DNA of 64,000 bases from a bacterium (GCA_016930535.1 JAFGGN010000065.1:105439-169438); one strand, 5' to 3'; numbered from the stretch's first letter, positions 27,987 through 37,282 are shown. Made by a program: numbers and translations. Notes: a model not told the origin generated them from the sequence alone.

Positions 27987-28952
27987 ATGAGTCGAATCAT
28001 ACATAAAGTCATGCGTCTGTTTCCGCTGTGGGCCATCGGCGTTTCATTGGGTGCATTTTTCTTCCCAGGCGCGTTTCAATCCATGAAATCCGCCGTTGTT
28101 CCGCTGCTCAGTCTGGTTATGCTGGGAATGGGGCTGACGCTGACATGGGAGAATTTCAAAGCGGTGCTGAACCGGCCGCGTGTGATTCTTCTGGGTGTCG
28201 CCATGCAGTTCGTGCTGATGCCGCTGTACGCCTGGGCCGTTTCCCTTGGATTGGGATTGCCCATGTCCGCACTGATCGGGATGGTACTCGTGGGATGCAG
28301 TCCGGGGGGGACCGCCTCCAATGTCATCTGCTATCTTGCAGGGGCAGACGTGGCATTGTCCATCACCCTGACCATGACGTCCACAGTGCTGGCCGTGATT
28401 GCCACGCCGGCTTTAATCTGGCTGATTCTGCATCAAACCGTGCCGGTCCCCGCGGGAAGCATGTTTTTAAGCGTGCTGCAGATCGTACTGATCCCGGTGC
28501 TTCTCGGTACGACACTGAACAGCCTGTTTCGCCGGGCGTTCAAAACCATGGAAATGGTTTTTCCCCTGGTTTCCGTTCTGGCCATATTGCTGATCATCGG
28601 GATTATCGTGGCGCTCAACCGGGATTCGGTCCGGCAGGTCGGGCCGTTGCTGATGGCCGGGGTCATGATTCATAACGGTCTGGGACTGATATCCGGGTAT
28701 ATTGTGGCCAGGCTGTTCAGGATGGACCGCCGGACCGCACGAACACTGTCCATTGAAGTGGGCATGCAGAATTCGGGCCTGGGTGTGGCGCTTGCCATGA
28801 AATATTTTTCTGCGGCCGCAGCCGTACCCGGAGCCATTTTCAGTATATGGCACAATTTATCGGGTGCCCTGCTCGCCCGCTTCTGGAAAACTCGTTCGGA
28901 ACCATTGAAATCAGCCAAAAATCAAACCGGATCTGAACCGGCCGTTTATTGA
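27987..28952 (+). CDS. Bile acid:sodium symporter (BASS) family transporter
   Basis: 321 residues with ten hydrophobic helices. The two crossover motifs of the family are present: VGCSPGGTASNVICYLAGAD (about 107) and VGMQNSGLGVALAM (about 262). These transporters couple sodium to uptake of organic acids such as pyruvate, pantoate or bile acids; the substrate here is unknown. Start ATG at 27987 after AAGGCGGGA. The cupin gene follows after 24 bp. Confidence 0.9.
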   Translation: MSRIIHKVMRLFPLWAIGVSLGAFFFPGAFQSMKSAVVPLLSLVMLGMGLTLTWENFKAVLNRPRVILLGVAMQFVLMPLYAWAVSLGLGLPMSALIGMVLVGCSPGGTASNVICYLAGADVALSITLTMTSTVLAVIATPALIWLILHQTVPVPAGSMFLSVLQIVLIPVLLGTTLNSLFRRAFKTMEMVFPLVSVLAILLIIGIIVALNRDSVRQVGPLLMAGVMIHNGLGLISGYIVARLFRMDRRTARTLSIEVGMQNSGLGVALAMKYFSAAAAVPGAIFSIWHNLSGALLARFWKTRSEPLKSAKNQTGSEPAVY

Positions 28953-28976
28953 AAACCGTTCCGGGAAAGGAGAAAA

Positions 28977-29339
28977 ATGCCCGCAACCATCGAATCACCC
29001 ACGATCATACAGGCCGCAGGCGATCCGCCGAAGCGGATCGAAGAGTTTGTCGGCCGTGTGAACAGCAAGACGGATACTGTCAGCATTGCCCGCATGATCA
29101 GCCCCGAAGGCTGGAGCGAACCGGGTCAGACGCCTGAATTCGATGAATACTCGGTCGTTTTAAAAGGGACGCTCCGGGTCGAGTCCGCGGACGGCTGCCT
29201 GGACGTGCATGCCGGTCAGGCAGTGATGGTCACCAAAGGCGAATGGATTAAGTACAGCACGCCGCATCCGGGCGGTGCCGAATATCTGGCCGTCTGTATG
29301 CCGGCGTTTTCGCCCGAAACCGTGCACAGGGAAGCCTGA
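28977..29339 (+). CDS. Small cupin-domain protein
   Basis: 120 residues, one beta-barrel: FDEYSVVLKGTLRVES and VHAGQAVMVTKGEWIKYSTP match the two cupin motifs. The usual His-x-His of motif 1 is not present and only scattered candidate ligands remain (Glu52 or so, His in PHPG), so metal binding is doubtful. GGAAAGGAG precedes the ATG. It probably forms a unit with the transporter and the exonuclease. Confidence 0.8.
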   Translation: MPATIESPTIIQAAGDPPKRIEEFVGRVNSKTDTVSIARMISPEGWSEPGQTPEFDEYSVVLKGTLRVESADGCLDVHAGQAVMVTKGEWIKYSTPHPGGAEYLAVCMPAFSPETVHREA

Positions 29340-29362
29340 ACCAATCAATACGGAATTGAACC

Positions 29363-29938
29363 ATGTATTTATTTTTCGATACGGAAACGAGCGGACTGCC
29401 CCTGAACTGGAAAGCGCCGGTTGCAGCGGTGGACAACTGGCCGCGCATGGTGCAGCTGGCGTGGCAGCAGGTGGACGGTTCCGGCCAGCTTTTGCGTGAA
29501 GAGAGTTTCATCATCAAACCCGTCGGATTCGTCATTCCCGAAGAAGCGTCGAAAATCCACGGAATAACCACGGAAACCGCCTTGAAACAGGGATTCGATC
29601 TCGGCATGGTGCTCAGTGAATTCGCTTCGGTCATCGGCCGTTCGGACGTACTGGTTGCACATAATATCGACTTTGACGAAAAAATTGTGGGTGCGGAATT
29701 TGTGCGCATGGGAATCGATCATGCGATGAACGGGAAACGGCGTGTCTGCACAATGCGGCAGTCTACGGATTACTGCCGGATTCCAGGGGCCTACGGTTAT
29801 AAATGGCCTACGCTGACCGAGCTGCATCAGACACTCTTTAAAACCGATTTTGAGGAGGCGCACAATGCGTCCACAGATGTGGCCGCCTGTGTCCGCTGCT
29901 TTTTCGAGCTGCAACGCCTGGGAATAATCGGGGAATAA
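29363..29938 (+). CDS. DnaQ-like 3'-5' exonuclease (DEDDh)
   Basis: 191 residues, the size of a free-standing RNase T/DnaQ domain. Exo I LFFDTETSGLP (Asp and Glu), Exo II VAHNIDFDEKIVGAEF (Asp), Exo III HNASTDVAACVRCF (His and Asp). It could trim DNA in repair or proofreading, or RNA. Weak ribosome site; it follows the cupin by 23 bp. Shares a bidirectional terminator with the convergent cold-shock gene. Confidence 0.88.
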   Translation: MYLFFDTETSGLPLNWKAPVAAVDNWPRMVQLAWQQVDGSGQLLREESFIIKPVGFVIPEEASKIHGITTETALKQGFDLGMVLSEFASVIGRSDVLVAHNIDFDEKIVGAEFVRMGIDHAMNGKRRVCTMRQSTDYCRIPGAYGYKWPTLTELHQTLFKTDFEEAHNASTDVAACVRCFFELQRLGIIGE

Positions 29939-29943
29939 TAAAG

Positions 29944-29972
29944 AAACCCCGGGCTTATGAACCCGGGGTTTT
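29944..29972. terminator. Bidirectional intrinsic terminator
   Basis: AAACCCCGGGC and its near-complement ACCCGGGGTTTT flank a short TTATGA loop, with A and T runs outside. It lies between the convergent exonuclease and cold-shock genes. Confidence 0.85.
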
Positions 29973-29989
29973 ATAGTGGTCAGATTGTC

Positions 29990-30190
29990 TTACAGTTTTT
30001 TGACGGCAGTGGCCTGCAGGCCTTTGGGACCTTCGCTGATTTCAAATTCCACCTGGTCGCCTTCATCCAGAGTTTTGAAACCGTCGCCTTCGATGGCTTT
30101 AAAATGCACAAAGACATCGTCGCCTTCTTCTCTTGCGATGAAACCATAACCTTTGGCTGCGTTGAACCACTTGACTGTTCCTGTTTCCAT
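29990..30190 (-). CDS. Cold-shock protein (CspA family)
   Basis: 66 residues, one OB-fold. RNP1 [10 protein letters not shown] and RNP2 DVFVHFKAI are intact and the start [14 protein letters not shown] is typical. Binds single-stranded RNA and DNA as a chaperone. The upstream region to about 30390 is long and could be a structured cold-shock leader. A single gene, convergent with the exonuclease. Confidence 0.96.
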   Translation of the reverse strand: METGTVKWFNAAKGYGFIAREEGDDVFVHFKAIEGDGFKTLDEGDQVEFEISEGPKGLQATAVKKL

Positions 30191-30524
30191 TACATCTTTC
30201 CTTCTTTAAAATGAATAACACGTACGTCGCTGTTTTTACGAGAAGTCTCCCCAAAAAAAAAGTGGAGAACCGTTGTACCATTCGCCACTTTGTGCTTTCG
30301 GTGTTGTCTTCTACAGCCTGACCGCACTTAATGCAGACAGACTTAAAAACAGGGTACAATATAACTTAGTGTTAAGATACGGCGCGGTTTTATAAAAAGC
30401 AAGCGAAATTTTTCGGTTGTCCGCTTTTTCATGGTTCTGCGCACAGGCACATATCTGTTGCATTTTACCCATCGGGGCTGTATAATTAAACTGACAGCAA
30501 TCCAGTAGTATAAAGGAGAAAACC
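30191..30524. other. Leader/promoter region between csp and the cytochrome gene
   Basis: About 330 bp. On the minus strand a stem of TCTCC and GGAGA separated by an A/T run (30244-30267) could form part of a cold-shock-type 5' leader. The plus side ends in AAAGGAGAAAACC before the cytochrome ATG. No gene seen. Confidence 0.45.
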
Positions 30525-31178
30525 ATGAAAGGTGCATTGTGGATTTGCAGCCTGTTCATGACAGCGCCCCTGTGCATGAGTCAGGTCGATTATTCGACCC
30601 AGGTGCAGCCCGTATTCAACGCCAGCTGCCTCGGGTGTCACGGGAACACGAGCGGCGTCAGCCTGAACAGCTATGCCAAGGTCATGGCCAGCGTGGGATC
30701 GCAGTTTGGCACAGCCGCGGTGCAGCCCGGCAGCAAGGAATCGAGCCCTCTTTGGATCAAGATCAATCCGAATCCGCCTATCGGCGTGCGCATGCCTCCG
30801 AACAATCCGCTCGATCAAACGAAAATCGACATAATCGGCCAATGGATCGACGAGGGCGCCTCTGAATCCGCAACGGCTGTGGAGGATCTTTCCGGACAGC
30901 CGTTCAGATTCGCACTGATTGACAATTATCCCAATCCGTTCAATCCCGCCACCACGATTCGTTTTTCACTGCCTGATGAAGCATTCGTCACATTTCAGGT
31001 CTGCGATATCAGGGGGGCAGTCGTGAACCTGTATTCCGGATATTTTCAATCCGGTGAGCAGGTTTTGACCATACGGCTCGGGGACCGGCCCTCGGGACTC
31101 TATACGGTTCGGATGCAGGCTCTGGCGGGGAATAAGACATTCCGTTCCCGGGCCATGAAAATACTTCTTCTGAAATAA
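30525..31178 (+). CDS. Secreted mono-heme cytochrome-like protein with T9SS sorting domain
   Basis: 217 residues. Signal peptide to about 19. A small c-type cytochrome-like domain (about 22-110) has one heme motif CLGCH, a VRMPPNN segment supplying the likely distal Met, and IGQWIDEGA at the end, resembling planctomycete-type cytochrome domains. A T9SS type A sorting domain (NYPNPFNPATTIRFSL ... MKILLLK) follows. Heme attachment would occur in the periplasm, then T9SS would carry the protein to the surface. Likely role is extracellular electron transfer or redox binding. AAAGGAG precedes the ATG. Confidence 0.82.
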   Translation: MKGALWICSLFMTAPLCMSQVDYSTQVQPVFNASCLGCHGNTSGVSLNSYAKVMASVGSQFGTAAVQPGSKESSPLWIKINPNPPIGVRMPPNNPLDQTKIDIIGQWIDEGASESATAVEDLSGQPFRFALIDNYPNPFNPATTIRFSLPDEAFVTFQVCDIRGAVVNLYSGYFQSGEQVLTIRLGDRPSGLYTVRMQALAGNKTFRSRAMKILLLK

Positions 31179-31190
31179 ATTCTAATGAAG

Positions 31191-31216
31191 ATTCCCCGTG
31201 TCTTGCTGCGGGGAGT
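31191..31216. terminator. Short hairpin between convergent genes
   Basis: ATTCCCCG and CGGGGAGT pair over eight bases with one G-U, around a 10-nt loop. It lies between the cytochrome stop and the helicase stop. No long T-run; modest. Confidence 0.4.
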
Positions 31217-31240
31217 TTCAATACCTGCTGTAGGGATTGT

Positions 31241-34200
31241 TTACTGAACAGGCCGGTACAGCGTGATTGTCCGGTGATCCTGAACGCAGTCGAAATGCCG
31301 TTTAATCAGTGCGGCATAGGGACTTTTCGCCGCTTTTTCCTCATTGATCGTTTCGATCGTGATCCGGTTCAAGGGATTGAATGCGCGTTCCAGCATATGC
31401 TTCAGGGGCGCCAGAACCCGGATATCCGTGTCTTCCGGAGGTACGCGGATTTCCAGTGATTTTCCATGACGCAACGAAATCAGGATCAGGCGCGAACCCC
31501 GGTACACCAGATGCGTGCTGCCGGACCGCCGGGGATGGGAATGCCGTATCGGATCATAGGGCAGTCCGCAAACGGAAGCGGGATCGGACGCATTCAGCCA
31601 GAACAAGGTGTCGTCCCATTCGCTCCGGTGAAGCTCCAGGGCCTGGGGAGAAATGAACTGGGGACCGGGTATGTCCGAGAAAAATTGGCCTGCAATAACT
31701 TCGCCGGACAGTTCCATCAGCCTCAGCGACCTGAAGAGATGCGGCCATTGAAAAGGCGGCGTCTCGCGCAAAAGCAGCTCCCTGAACAGAATGCCGTACC
31801 GCATCAACAGAATTCGCACGCGGTCCCTGGCACTTTCCTCCTGTTCGACAGGCGTCTGCATACGGCTGCACGCAGGCAGAAGAAACCAGTTGCCGGACCA
31901 TGGGAGGCGGCCCTTCCATTCACGATACCGGGCGCGCCTGACAACGGGTGCGCCGCGCCCCAATATAAGCGGATCCGGCCGTCCGGTCGGATCATCAACC
32001 CGGAAATTGTTCAGCAGGCCTTTACGTACGCATCCGAACGAGTCGTTGCTGATCGATCCTTTCCATACAGCTTTCCACAGCCTGTCGTTCAATGCGCTCC
32101 CGGTCAGGCCGCTTGCCTGCAGGAGTGCGGTAAAGTTGTACCTTGCATACGGATCCGCGAAAAGTGAAGTCCATGCGGATTGGTCATTTCCTGTTCCCGT
32201 GCAAAAAAGGTCCAGATCGGCCATATGAACAAATGTAAGTATTTTCGATCCGGTTCCGAGCCATAGAATTTCATTCTGCTGCAGCACCTGGTCCAGCCAT
32301 TCTGTGCGGTACAATCCGCTTCGCGCGGGCAATAGTTCCGATTCCCATAATTGTGCCGGCAATGCGATCCCGAACAACAATTCCAGATGACGGGCGAGTG
32401 AATCCGCATCATCGGCAGGACGGATGATATTCTGATGCATGGCCAGAAAGGCAGGCAAGTCCGAAAGCGGCCGTGCGGCCGTGCCGGTCCGTCTGGCGCT
32501 GCGCAGCATGCGAAGCAGGATTTCGAAATTTTCAGCGTCGCACCAGGTTTCCGCGTCGTCCCCCTCAGTCATATATCCGCGAATCCATTTTCCGGATTCT
32601 GTCAGTTCACCGATGGATTCCGGCGGAAGATCCGGTATGCCGAGGGTCTGTGTAATCCATTCACCGGATCCGGGACCGTAAAACGAAAACCACTCCTGTA
32701 AAATCAGCGTGCTGCGGTCCGATGATGCACGGCCCGTTTTACGATCGAATGCCATATCGAAGAACTCCGCGACCGCTTTCTCATTTTCAAGAGCGATGAT
32801 GAATTCCGGACCGTCATCTGACCGGAACCGGGTCAGTTTGGGACCGGTTTCAAGCAGTATGTCCGCTGCATTCTCATGGTCCCTGATCATGGCCTCCATC
32901 AGTGTGTTCCATTCAGCTTCCGGAACAATCCAGCGCTCCTTAATCAGATCCAGCAGGTCCTGTACGCCGGAAGGCGTATAACCTGGCCAGAGCCGCTGCC
33001 GTTTCTGTTCAAACACTGAGATAAGTTCCCTGGGCACCTGCGGGCGGAAATCCGCCTGGTATACAATATCGCGCAGCAAGTCCTCAGTAAGTCCGGACCG
33101 GATCTCGGCTCCCGGAACATCGTCCCTGTACATGTACTCGTTGATTTGCCGGAATGTCAGATGTGCAGCCATGGGACTGGGCATCGTGGTTCTGCATTCC
33201 GATACGGCGATGACGCCGTTTTTCAGAGATTCGAGATTCTCTTCGAGCGCTTTCAGATCGAAATGATCCCTGACGCATGTGCGCCATGCCTCGAGAAGTA
33301 TGGGAAAATCTCCGCATGACATGACCGAATTAAGCAGTTTTTGTGACCGAAGCCGGCTCATCCAGAGCGGCATACGTTCGTTCAACCTTGTTCTCTGCAA
33401 AAGAAGGGCCCTGCCCGCAGCTTCTCTGAACCGTGCGCCGAAAAATCCCGAACCTTCGAGCCGTTTCCGCAGGAGGGTTTTGATATCCGAATCGAGAAGC
33501 ATTTGAAGCAGCAGACCACTGGACACTTCTTCGGCCAGCATCAGGACAACACAATCGTTCCCCGCAAAAACCTCCAGTTTTTCCCCGAACCGTTCTTCCC
33601 ATGCAGCATCCAGTATCATGGCGAACGGCCGGTTCACAACGCCGCCCCAGAATGTATGAATGATCAGCTGAAATCCGGGAACTCCGCCGGGTCCGGATGA
33701 GACATATTCGAAGACGACATGGTTTTTATGCGGCAGGGGGACGCCGGTATGATGCTTCTGCGTCCGGAGATATTGGGTGAGTCCGGCGGCTGCTGCATCG
33801 TCCAGGCAGTAATTTTCCGTTAACCATGAATGAAAATCCGCCCGGTCCAGGTTCCGGTCCGCCTGATTGAGGAAACCGGAGAGCAGGTCCGATAAATGAA
33901 CGTCGCGATCCGGCCGTTCGCCTTTCCAGAACGGAGCGGTCCTGGCATTGGGATTCCCGGGACGGACGAGCACATCGCTGTGTGTGATTTTTTCGATGCG
34001 CCAATGTTGTGTGCCGAACGTCAGGTTCTGTCCCAGTCTGGCCTCCCAGACGAATTCTTCATCGAGTTCTCCGATGCGTGCACCAGTATCCGCATGGCGG
34101 AGATGATAATATCCCCGGTCCGGAATCGTTCCTCCTGACATGAAAAGGGCCATTTTGGCGCCCTTTGCGGCGGAGATACGGTTTTCTGTCCGGTCTATGG

Positions 34201-35683
34201 AGATCCTCGGTTTCAGTTCCCGGATACGCGATTCCTGATACCGTCCGGCCAGCATACCGAGTACCAGGTCGTACTCTTTCCGTGTCAGGCCGCGGTAGGG
34301 TGCACTGGTCCGCAGTTGGTCGAACAGCCGGTCCACATCCCAGTTTTCCGTGCCGGTCATGGATACGATAACCTGCGCCAGCACATCGAGAGGTTTGTCA
34401 ACCGGGGCGACAGATTCAATGTTTCCGTCCAGAACGGCCCGGCAGAGCACTGCAGCCTCGAGCAGATCGTGTGCTTCGGTGGGAATAAAATCGGCATGGC
34501 TGATTTCACCCACACGATGTCCGGCCCTGCCGATACGCTGCACGGCCGTTGAGACGCTTTGAGGGGACTGTACAAGCACCACTTTGTCCAGGTCTCCGAT
34601 GTCGATACCCATTTCCAGCGATCCGGTGGCCACGATGGCCTTCAGCGATCCGGTTTTCAGGCGCTGTTCGACCTCGAGCCTGATTTCGCGGGACAGGGAG
34701 CCGTGATGCGCATAGACGAGGGGATGATCCGATTCTGCATTGATCCGGAGCGTGACGGTTTCTGCCAGTTTTCTGCTGTTCACGAAGAAGAGGGTGGACC
34801 GGTTTTTCTGCACGATTTCACGGAACGCCCTGATGAATGGGTCCCAGAAGGATTTCCGGGATTCGGAAGTCCGGCCGGCTCCGGGAAAACAAACGGACAG
34901 ACAATAATTTTTTCTGATTTCCGATTGAAGGATGCGGACGGACCTGGGTGCAAATGCCACATCGTTTCCGGGTGAGCCCGTTGTCCGGATTCTTTTTCCA
35001 CGGGCGCTGTCTGCCGGCGGTCCCTCCGGCCGGAAACCGCCGATAAATTCAGCCACCCTGTCCGGCGGTTTGACGGTTGCAGAAAGCGCGATGCGCTGAA
35101 ATTCCCCGCAAAGCGGCACCAGCCTGTCCACGGCGGTCATCAGATGCGCACCCCTTTTACTTGAGATGACGGCATGAATTTCATCCAGAATAACCGTTGT
35201 AAGAGTGGAGAGTACGCTGCGGCCGCTTTCTGAGGACAGCAGGATATTGAGGCTTTCCGGTGTGGTAATCAGGATTTCAGGCGGATGCCTGAGCATTCGG
35301 CGCCGGTCGGACTGCGGTGTGTCTCCGCTTCGGGTCATGATCCGGATTTCCGGAAACGGTTCGCCCGCCTGATGAAAAACCGTGTGAAGCTGCCTCAGGG
35401 GCAGTTCCAGGTTCCGGTAAATGTCGTTGTTCAGGGCCTTGAGCGGTGACACATAAAGCACGCGGATTCGGCCCGGATCCCAACGGCCCGTGATCAGACT
35501 GTCGAGGCTCCACAGGAACGCGGTCAGTGTTTTCCCGCTCCCGGTGGGTGCCGTGATCAGCACATGCTCTCCCCGGGCTATGGCGGGCCAGGCTGTCAGC
35601 TGAATGTCCGTGGGCGTTCCGACCTGCCGTGAAAACCAGTCTGCGATCAGGGGATGAAATATGCCGGAGAGACCGGGGGGCAT
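31241..35683 (-). CDS. Lhr-type large DEAD/DEAH-box helicase
   Basis: 1480 residues from the ATG at 35683 (GGAG nine bases upstream). The longer open frame to 35908 runs through a palindromic repeat and was rejected. Lhr-Core order: Walker A APTGSGKTLTAF (about 42), DEIHAVISSKRG, SAT in IALSATVKPPD, RecA2 with FVNSRKLAET and RIGRAGHRVG, then winged-helix and beta-barrel modules, and a long C-terminal part comparable to E. coli Lhr (about 1540 residues). Lhr is an ATP-driven 3'-5' translocase acting on RNA:DNA duplexes in repair. The Fe-S or nuclease partners often next to Lhr-Core in other genomes are not here. It is alone on this strand; its promoter region is the REP spacer. Confidence 0.88.
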   Translation of the reverse strand: MPPGLSGIFHPLIADWFSRQVGTPTDIQLTAWPAIARGEHVLITAPTGSGKTLTAFLWSLDSLITGRWDPGRIRVLYVSPLKALNNDIYRNLELPLRQLHTVFHQAGEPFPEIRIMTRSGDTPQSDRRRMLRHPPEILITTPESLNILLSSESGRSVLSTLTTVILDEIHAVISSKRGAHLMTAVDRLVPLCGEFQRIALSATVKPPDRVAEFIGGFRPEGPPADSARGKRIRTTGSPGNDVAFAPRSVRILQSEIRKNYCLSVCFPGAGRTSESRKSFWDPFIRAFREIVQKNRSTLFFVNSRKLAETVTLRINAESDHPLVYAHHGSLSREIRLEVEQRLKTGSLKAIVATGSLEMGIDIGDLDKVVLVQSPQSVSTAVQRIGRAGHRVGEISHADFIPTEAHDLLEAAVLCRAVLDGNIESVAPVDKPLDVLAQVIVSMTGTENWDVDRLFDQLRTSAPYRGLTRKEYDLVLGMLAGRYQESRIRELKPRISIDRTENRISAAKGAKMALFMSGGTIPDRGYYHLRHADTGARIGELDEEFVWEARLGQNLTFGTQHWRIEKITHSDVLVRPGNPNARTAPFWKGERPDRDVHLSDLLSGFLNQADRNLDRADFHSWLTENYCLDDAAAAGLTQYLRTQKHHTGVPLPHKNHVVFEYVSSGPGGVPGFQLIIHTFWGGVVNRPFAMILDAAWEERFGEKLEVFAGNDCVVLMLAEEVSSGLLLQMLLDSDIKTLLRKRLEGSGFFGARFREAAGRALLLQRTRLNERMPLWMSRLRSQKLLNSVMSCGDFPILLEAWRTCVRDHFDLKALEENLESLKNGVIAVSECRTTMPSPMAAHLTFRQINEYMYRDDVPGAEIRSGLTEDLLRDIVYQADFRPQVPRELISVFEQKRQRLWPGYTPSGVQDLLDLIKERWIVPEAEWNTLMEAMIRDHENAADILLETGPKLTRFRSDDGPEFIIALENEKAVAEFFDMAFDRKTGRASSDRSTLILQEWFSFYGPGSGEWITQTLGIPDLPPESIGELTESGKWIRGYMTEGDDAETWCDAENFEILLRMLRSARRTGTAARPLSDLPAFLAMHQNIIRPADDADSLARHLELLFGIALPAQLWESELLPARSGLYRTEWLDQVLQQNEILWLGTGSKILTFVHMADLDLFCTGTGNDQSAWTSLFADPYARYNFTALLQASGLTGSALNDRLWKAVWKGSISNDSFGCVRKGLLNNFRVDDPTGRPDPLILGRGAPVVRRARYREWKGRLPWSGNWFLLPACSRMQTPVEQEESARDRVRILLMRYGILFRELLLRETPPFQWPHLFRSLRLMELSGEVIAGQFFSDIPGPQFISPQALELHRSEWDDTLFWLNASDPASVCGLPYDPIRHSHPRRSGSTHLVYRGSRLILISLRHGKSLEIRVPPEDTDIRVLAPLKHMLERAFNPLNRITIETINEEKAAKSPYAALIKRHFDCVQDHRTITLYRPVQ

Positions 35684-35780
35684 ATGACACAGCTCCGATT
35701 TATTGGATATTGGCGTTCTGGATAAGATAATGATTTCGGATGCAGGTTTCAAAAGGTTTTTCGTCCCTGCCCGCGGTCGT

Positions 35781-35813
35781 ACCTCCCAGGGAGCGCCAAG
35801 CTCCCTGGGAGGT
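35781..35813. repeat. REP-like palindrome A upstream of RAYT
   Basis: Perfect 14-bp arms ACCTCCCAGGGAGC and GCTCCCTGGGAGGT with loop GCCAA. Its loop is the reverse complement of the loop in palindrome B, so A and B are inverted relative to each other, as in bacterial BIME pairs. Confidence 0.85.
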
Positions 35814-35870
35814 ATAAACTTGACAGAATCGTACGCAATGATTATATTGATTATACGGCCGCGAAGCCGT

Positions 35871-35902
35871 CTCCCAGGGAGCTTGGCGCTCCCTGGGAGG
35901 TA
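35871..35902. repeat. REP-like palindrome B upstream of RAYT, inverted relative to A
   Basis: Arms CTCCCAGGGAGC and GCTCCCTGGGAG with loop TTGGC, 57 bp from the end of A. With A it forms a head-to-head REP pair just before the transposase gene. Confidence 0.85.
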
Positions 35903-35958
35903 GAACAATCATCCCAGTGCATATTGCGATGGCTATCAATGTGAACGGGGGTGATTCC

Positions 35959-36531
35959 ATGCCATATCGATATCTTCAGTTTCTTTCTGGGTATTATTAT
36001 CATGTTTTCAATCGCGGTGTCTTTCGTGAAAAGGTATTTATCCACGAAGAGCACTATTTGTATGCGCTGTCTTTGTTGCGAAAAAATCTGAAACGATTTA
36101 AACTGACACTGATCGCGTACTGTCTGATGCCGAACCATTACCACTTTTTAATTCGACCGGAACAGGATCATGTGCTGTCAAAATGTATCGGATATACGTT
36201 TAATGCATATTCACAGTCCGTAAACAAGGGTTTGAAGCGAAATGGTCCGTTGTTTCAAGGGCCATTTAAAGCGAAACTGATTGACCGTCAGGAAGTATTA
36301 ATGCATCTGTGCCGGTACATTCATTTAAATCCAGTGGAAGCAGGGCTGACAAGCAAACCTGAGGAGTGGCCGTTCTCAAATTACCTCGAATGGATCGGGC
36401 TGAGAAAATGCTCGCTTTTTGATGAGGATTTCCGTTGTCGCTATTTTCGTGATGGTTCGGGTTATCGGAAATTTGTGATGGAAGATATGGCTTTACCGGT
36501 TTCCTTTAAGGGATACATGAAGGAGGATTAA
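35959..36531 (+). CDS. REP-associated tyrosine transposase (RAYT, Y1_Tnp family)
   Basis: 190 residues from the ATG at 35959 (GGGGG upstream). The HUH metal motif is MPNHYHFLI (His60 and His62). A nucleophilic Tyr is expected in the following helix; Tyr84 in FNAYSQSVNK is the best candidate. GPLFQGPFKAKLI and RYIHLNPVEAGL are hallmark RAYT segments. RAYTs are domesticated relatives of IS200/IS605 transposases that cut and move single-stranded REP hairpins. The gene lies between inverted REPs A/B and hairpin C, which begins at the last base of the stop codon, so the unit looks like a complete REPtron. It appears intact and may be active. Confidence 0.93.
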   Translation: MPYRYLQFLSGYYYHVFNRGVFREKVFIHEEHYLYALSLLRKNLKRFKLTLIAYCLMPNHYHFLIRPEQDHVLSKCIGYTFNAYSQSVNKGLKRNGPLFQGPFKAKLIDRQEVLMHLCRYIHLNPVEAGLTSKPEEWPFSNYLEWIGLRKCSLFDEDFRCRYFRDGSGYRKFVMEDMALPVSFKGYMKED

Positions 36532-36580
36532 TCTCCCGGGGAGCCGAAACGTGCCTGCAGATCGAAGCTCCCCGGGAGAT
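36531..36580. repeat. REP-like hairpin C downstream of RAYT
   Basis: Arms ATCTCCCGGGGAGC (36531-36544) and GCTCCCCGGGAGAT (36567-36580) are perfect over 14 bp with a 22-nt loop. Its core differs by one base from the CTCCCAGGGAGC core of palindromes A and B. The left arm overlaps the last base of the RAYT stop codon. Confidence 0.8.
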
Positions 36581-36587
36581 GGTTCAG

Positions 36588-37282
36588 CTACAACGTCATC
36601 CCGATATAGGGGGCACCAGGGCCGCCCATGCCGATACGGACGCATCGAAGCACTTCGCCGCCGTGAACAACGAACATGTCCGTACTGCCCCAGCCGATGA
36701 AATCATAGGGAGGTGTCAAAATGTCTTTGTACAGAATATCCTCCAGCCCGGTATCGATATTGAACATCTTGATCGGATTTTCATTGTCCGTGGTAATATA
36801 GAATGTGCCGTCCGTTCCGATCATGAAGTAAGTCGGAATGGATTCCGCGTATCCTCCAGTGGTCTGCGACCAGTCCAGCACCAGTTCCTGCGGGCCCAGA
36901 TTGCCATCGGCATCCATAATTTCGTGTTTCCAGATTCCGGTGATTACGTCTCCTTCTTTCGCCCTGAGATTGTCAGCAAGCAAAAACACGGTTCCTTCAT
37001 ACACGCGCAGGCATTTGATATAATACCCTTTGTAGAGGCCGGTTGATCCGGAACCGCCGCTCTGCCTGATGATGTAGAGATCGCTTTTTTCTCCGCCGCC
37101 GTATATATTGCCGTTCCGATCGAGGTTCCGGTGATCACCACGTTGGCACCTGCCAGCGGATCTACGGTCTGCTGATCGGTCACGGTGCCTGCGATCTTGC
37201 CGGTTGTTCTTGCCCAGACCGGGCACAGAACAGTGAGCAGCCCCATAAACAAACACAGGGCCATGCCGTGTCTGACCTTCAT
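36588..37282 (-). pseudogene. Chimeric broken gene: CarboxypepD-like N-terminus joined out of frame to a propeller-like C-terminus
   Basis: From ATG 37282 (GGAGGAAAG upstream) the frame gives a signal peptide and a carboxypeptidase-regulatory-like domain start (GKIAGTVTDQQTVDPLAGAN, then VVITGTSIGTA), as at the N-terminus of TonB-linked or surface proteins. Near 37105 sense continues in the other frame with GNIYGGGEKSDLYIIRQ and about 150 further residues (SIPTYFMIGTDGTFYITTDN) ending at 36588, which look like part of a beta-propeller protein. The junction GATCGGAACGGCAA fits both parents, suggesting a deletion through short homology. The product would be a truncated peptide. It lies 8 bp from REP hairpin C. 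Confidence 0.7.

Noticed and set aside
35684..35908. N-terminal extension of the Lhr helicase
   Set aside because: It runs through REP palindrome A. The ATG at 35683 has a good ribosome site and fits the family start.
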